A program made the position numbers and the translations under genes. Under the pieces are notes generated by a model that worked only from the letters and a program-made list of their open reading frames with translations, ran no database searches and was not told the DNA's origin. A stretch of DNA of 6,179 nt from Lachnospiraceae bacterium (GTDB taxonomy: Bacteria > Bacillota > Clostridia > Lachnospirales > Lachnospiraceae). The DNA lies in contig DLYC01000108.1 of NCBI GenBank assembly GCA_003447895.1, forward strand, positions 1 to 6,179, read 5' to 3'. The stretch's first letter is position 1, and each line of letters starts with the position of its first letter. Shown here piece by piece: positions 5,932-6,179 of the stretch.

Positions 5932-5936
5932 TGTGT

Positions 5937-5941
5937 GGAGG
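5937..5941 (+). promoter_or_regulatory. RBS of the lipoprotein gene
   Basis: GGAGG lies 9 nt before ATG 5951, separated from it by an A-rich spacer. It supports a real start for the gene that runs off the window. Confidence 0.75.
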
Positions 5942-5950
5942 ATTAAAAAA

Positions 5951-6179
5951 ATGAGAAAGAGAATACTGATTGCGATTGGAATCACCTGGGCCGTTCTGGC
6001 AGCGGGATGTGCGGGCGGCTCTGCCGGCACTTCTGCGGAGAGCGCCGCGGGCGCGGAGACAGTGGCCGAAGCGGAAGAGGCTCCCGCTGACACGGAGACG
6101 GGCGCGGAAGACCCGGCGGCTGCGGATTCCGGGCAGGAAAGTAAATCGGAGCATAAGGAACTTGTCAAGTATGAGAACG
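5951..6179 (+). CDS. Lipoprotein, N-terminal part (runs off window end)
   Basis: The frame is open from ATG 5951 to the last base and gives 76 residues without a stop. It starts with a lipoprotein signal peptide: MRKR, the hydrophobic stretch ILIAIGITWAVLAA, and the lipobox LAAGC with the lipid-modified cysteine at residue 20. The mature part (21-70) is a flexible, Ala/Gly/Ser/Glu/Asp-rich acidic linker of the kind that tethers a folded domain away from the membrane. At about residue 71 the composition changes (LVKYEN), probably where the folded domain begins. That domain lies outside the window, so the function, for example a substrate-binding protein or other surface lipoprotein, cannot be told. 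It is separated by 111 bp from the secreted protein gene and could be in the same transcript, as no terminator is evident between them. Confidence 0.82.
   Translation, partial: MRKRILIAIGITWAVLAAGCAGGSAGTSAESAAGAETVAEAEEAPADTETGAEDPAAADSGQESKSEHKELVKYEN

Noticed and set aside
5842..6168. A 108-codon - strand frame opposite the lipoprotein gene
   Set aside because: Its Ser/Ala-rich low-complexity content mirrors the acidic linker on the + strand, where a signal peptide, lipobox and RBS support the real gene.
1..6179. CRISPR array, insertion sequence, tRNA or rRNA
   Set aside because: I found no regularly spaced repeats, transposase motifs, terminal inverted repeats or tRNA-like folds by reading both strands.

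Overview
The window reads as ordinary chromosomal DNA from a Gram-positive anaerobe of the class Clostridia, most likely a Lachnospiraceae-type gut or rumen bacterium. Supporting signs are strong AGGAGG-type ribosome binding sites, all genes on one strand, a ferredoxin-dependent 2-oxoacid oxidoreductase subunit beside an arylacetate-CoA ligase, a lipoprotein signal peptide of Gram-positive style, and fairly high G+C in the metabolic genes. The family-level placement is inference. No mobile element, CRISPR array, rRNA or tRNA was seen.

Layout, all on the + strand. (1) Bases 1-459 are the 3' part of iorB (indolepyruvate oxidoreductase beta subunit), cut by the window edge. (2) Bases 478-1713 are paaK (phenylacetate/arylacetate-CoA ligase), 18 nt downstream and clearly in the same operon, which ends at a hairpin terminator (1731-1759). 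(3) Bases 1793-3283 are a GT4 glycosyltransferase with an unusual C-terminal tail. Bases 3280-5034 are a GH13 alpha-glucosidase of the oligo-1,6-glucosidase type; its GTG start overlaps the glycosyltransferase stop (GTGA), so the two are probably translationally coupled. (4) Bases 5156-5839 encode a secreted, very basic, tyrosine-rich protein of unknown function in visibly lower-G+C DNA. (5) Bases 5951-6179 are the 5' end of a lipoprotein gene that runs off the window, preceded by a leader with possible hairpins.

How the genes may work together. IorAB and PaaK connect arylpyruvates, arylacetyl-CoA and arylacetates. They can run oxidatively, breaking down aromatic amino acids, or reductively, making aromatic amino acids from scavenged arylacetates. 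The glycosyltransferase and glucosidase form a second, separate unit whose product is not known: one enzyme probably builds a glycoside and the other hydrolyses alpha-glucosidic bonds, both in the cytoplasm. The last two genes encode exported proteins with opposite charge.

I see no clear new defence or mobile system. The least explained parts are the coupled GT4-GH13 pair with its extra sequence segments, and the basic secreted protein next to the acidic lipoprotein.
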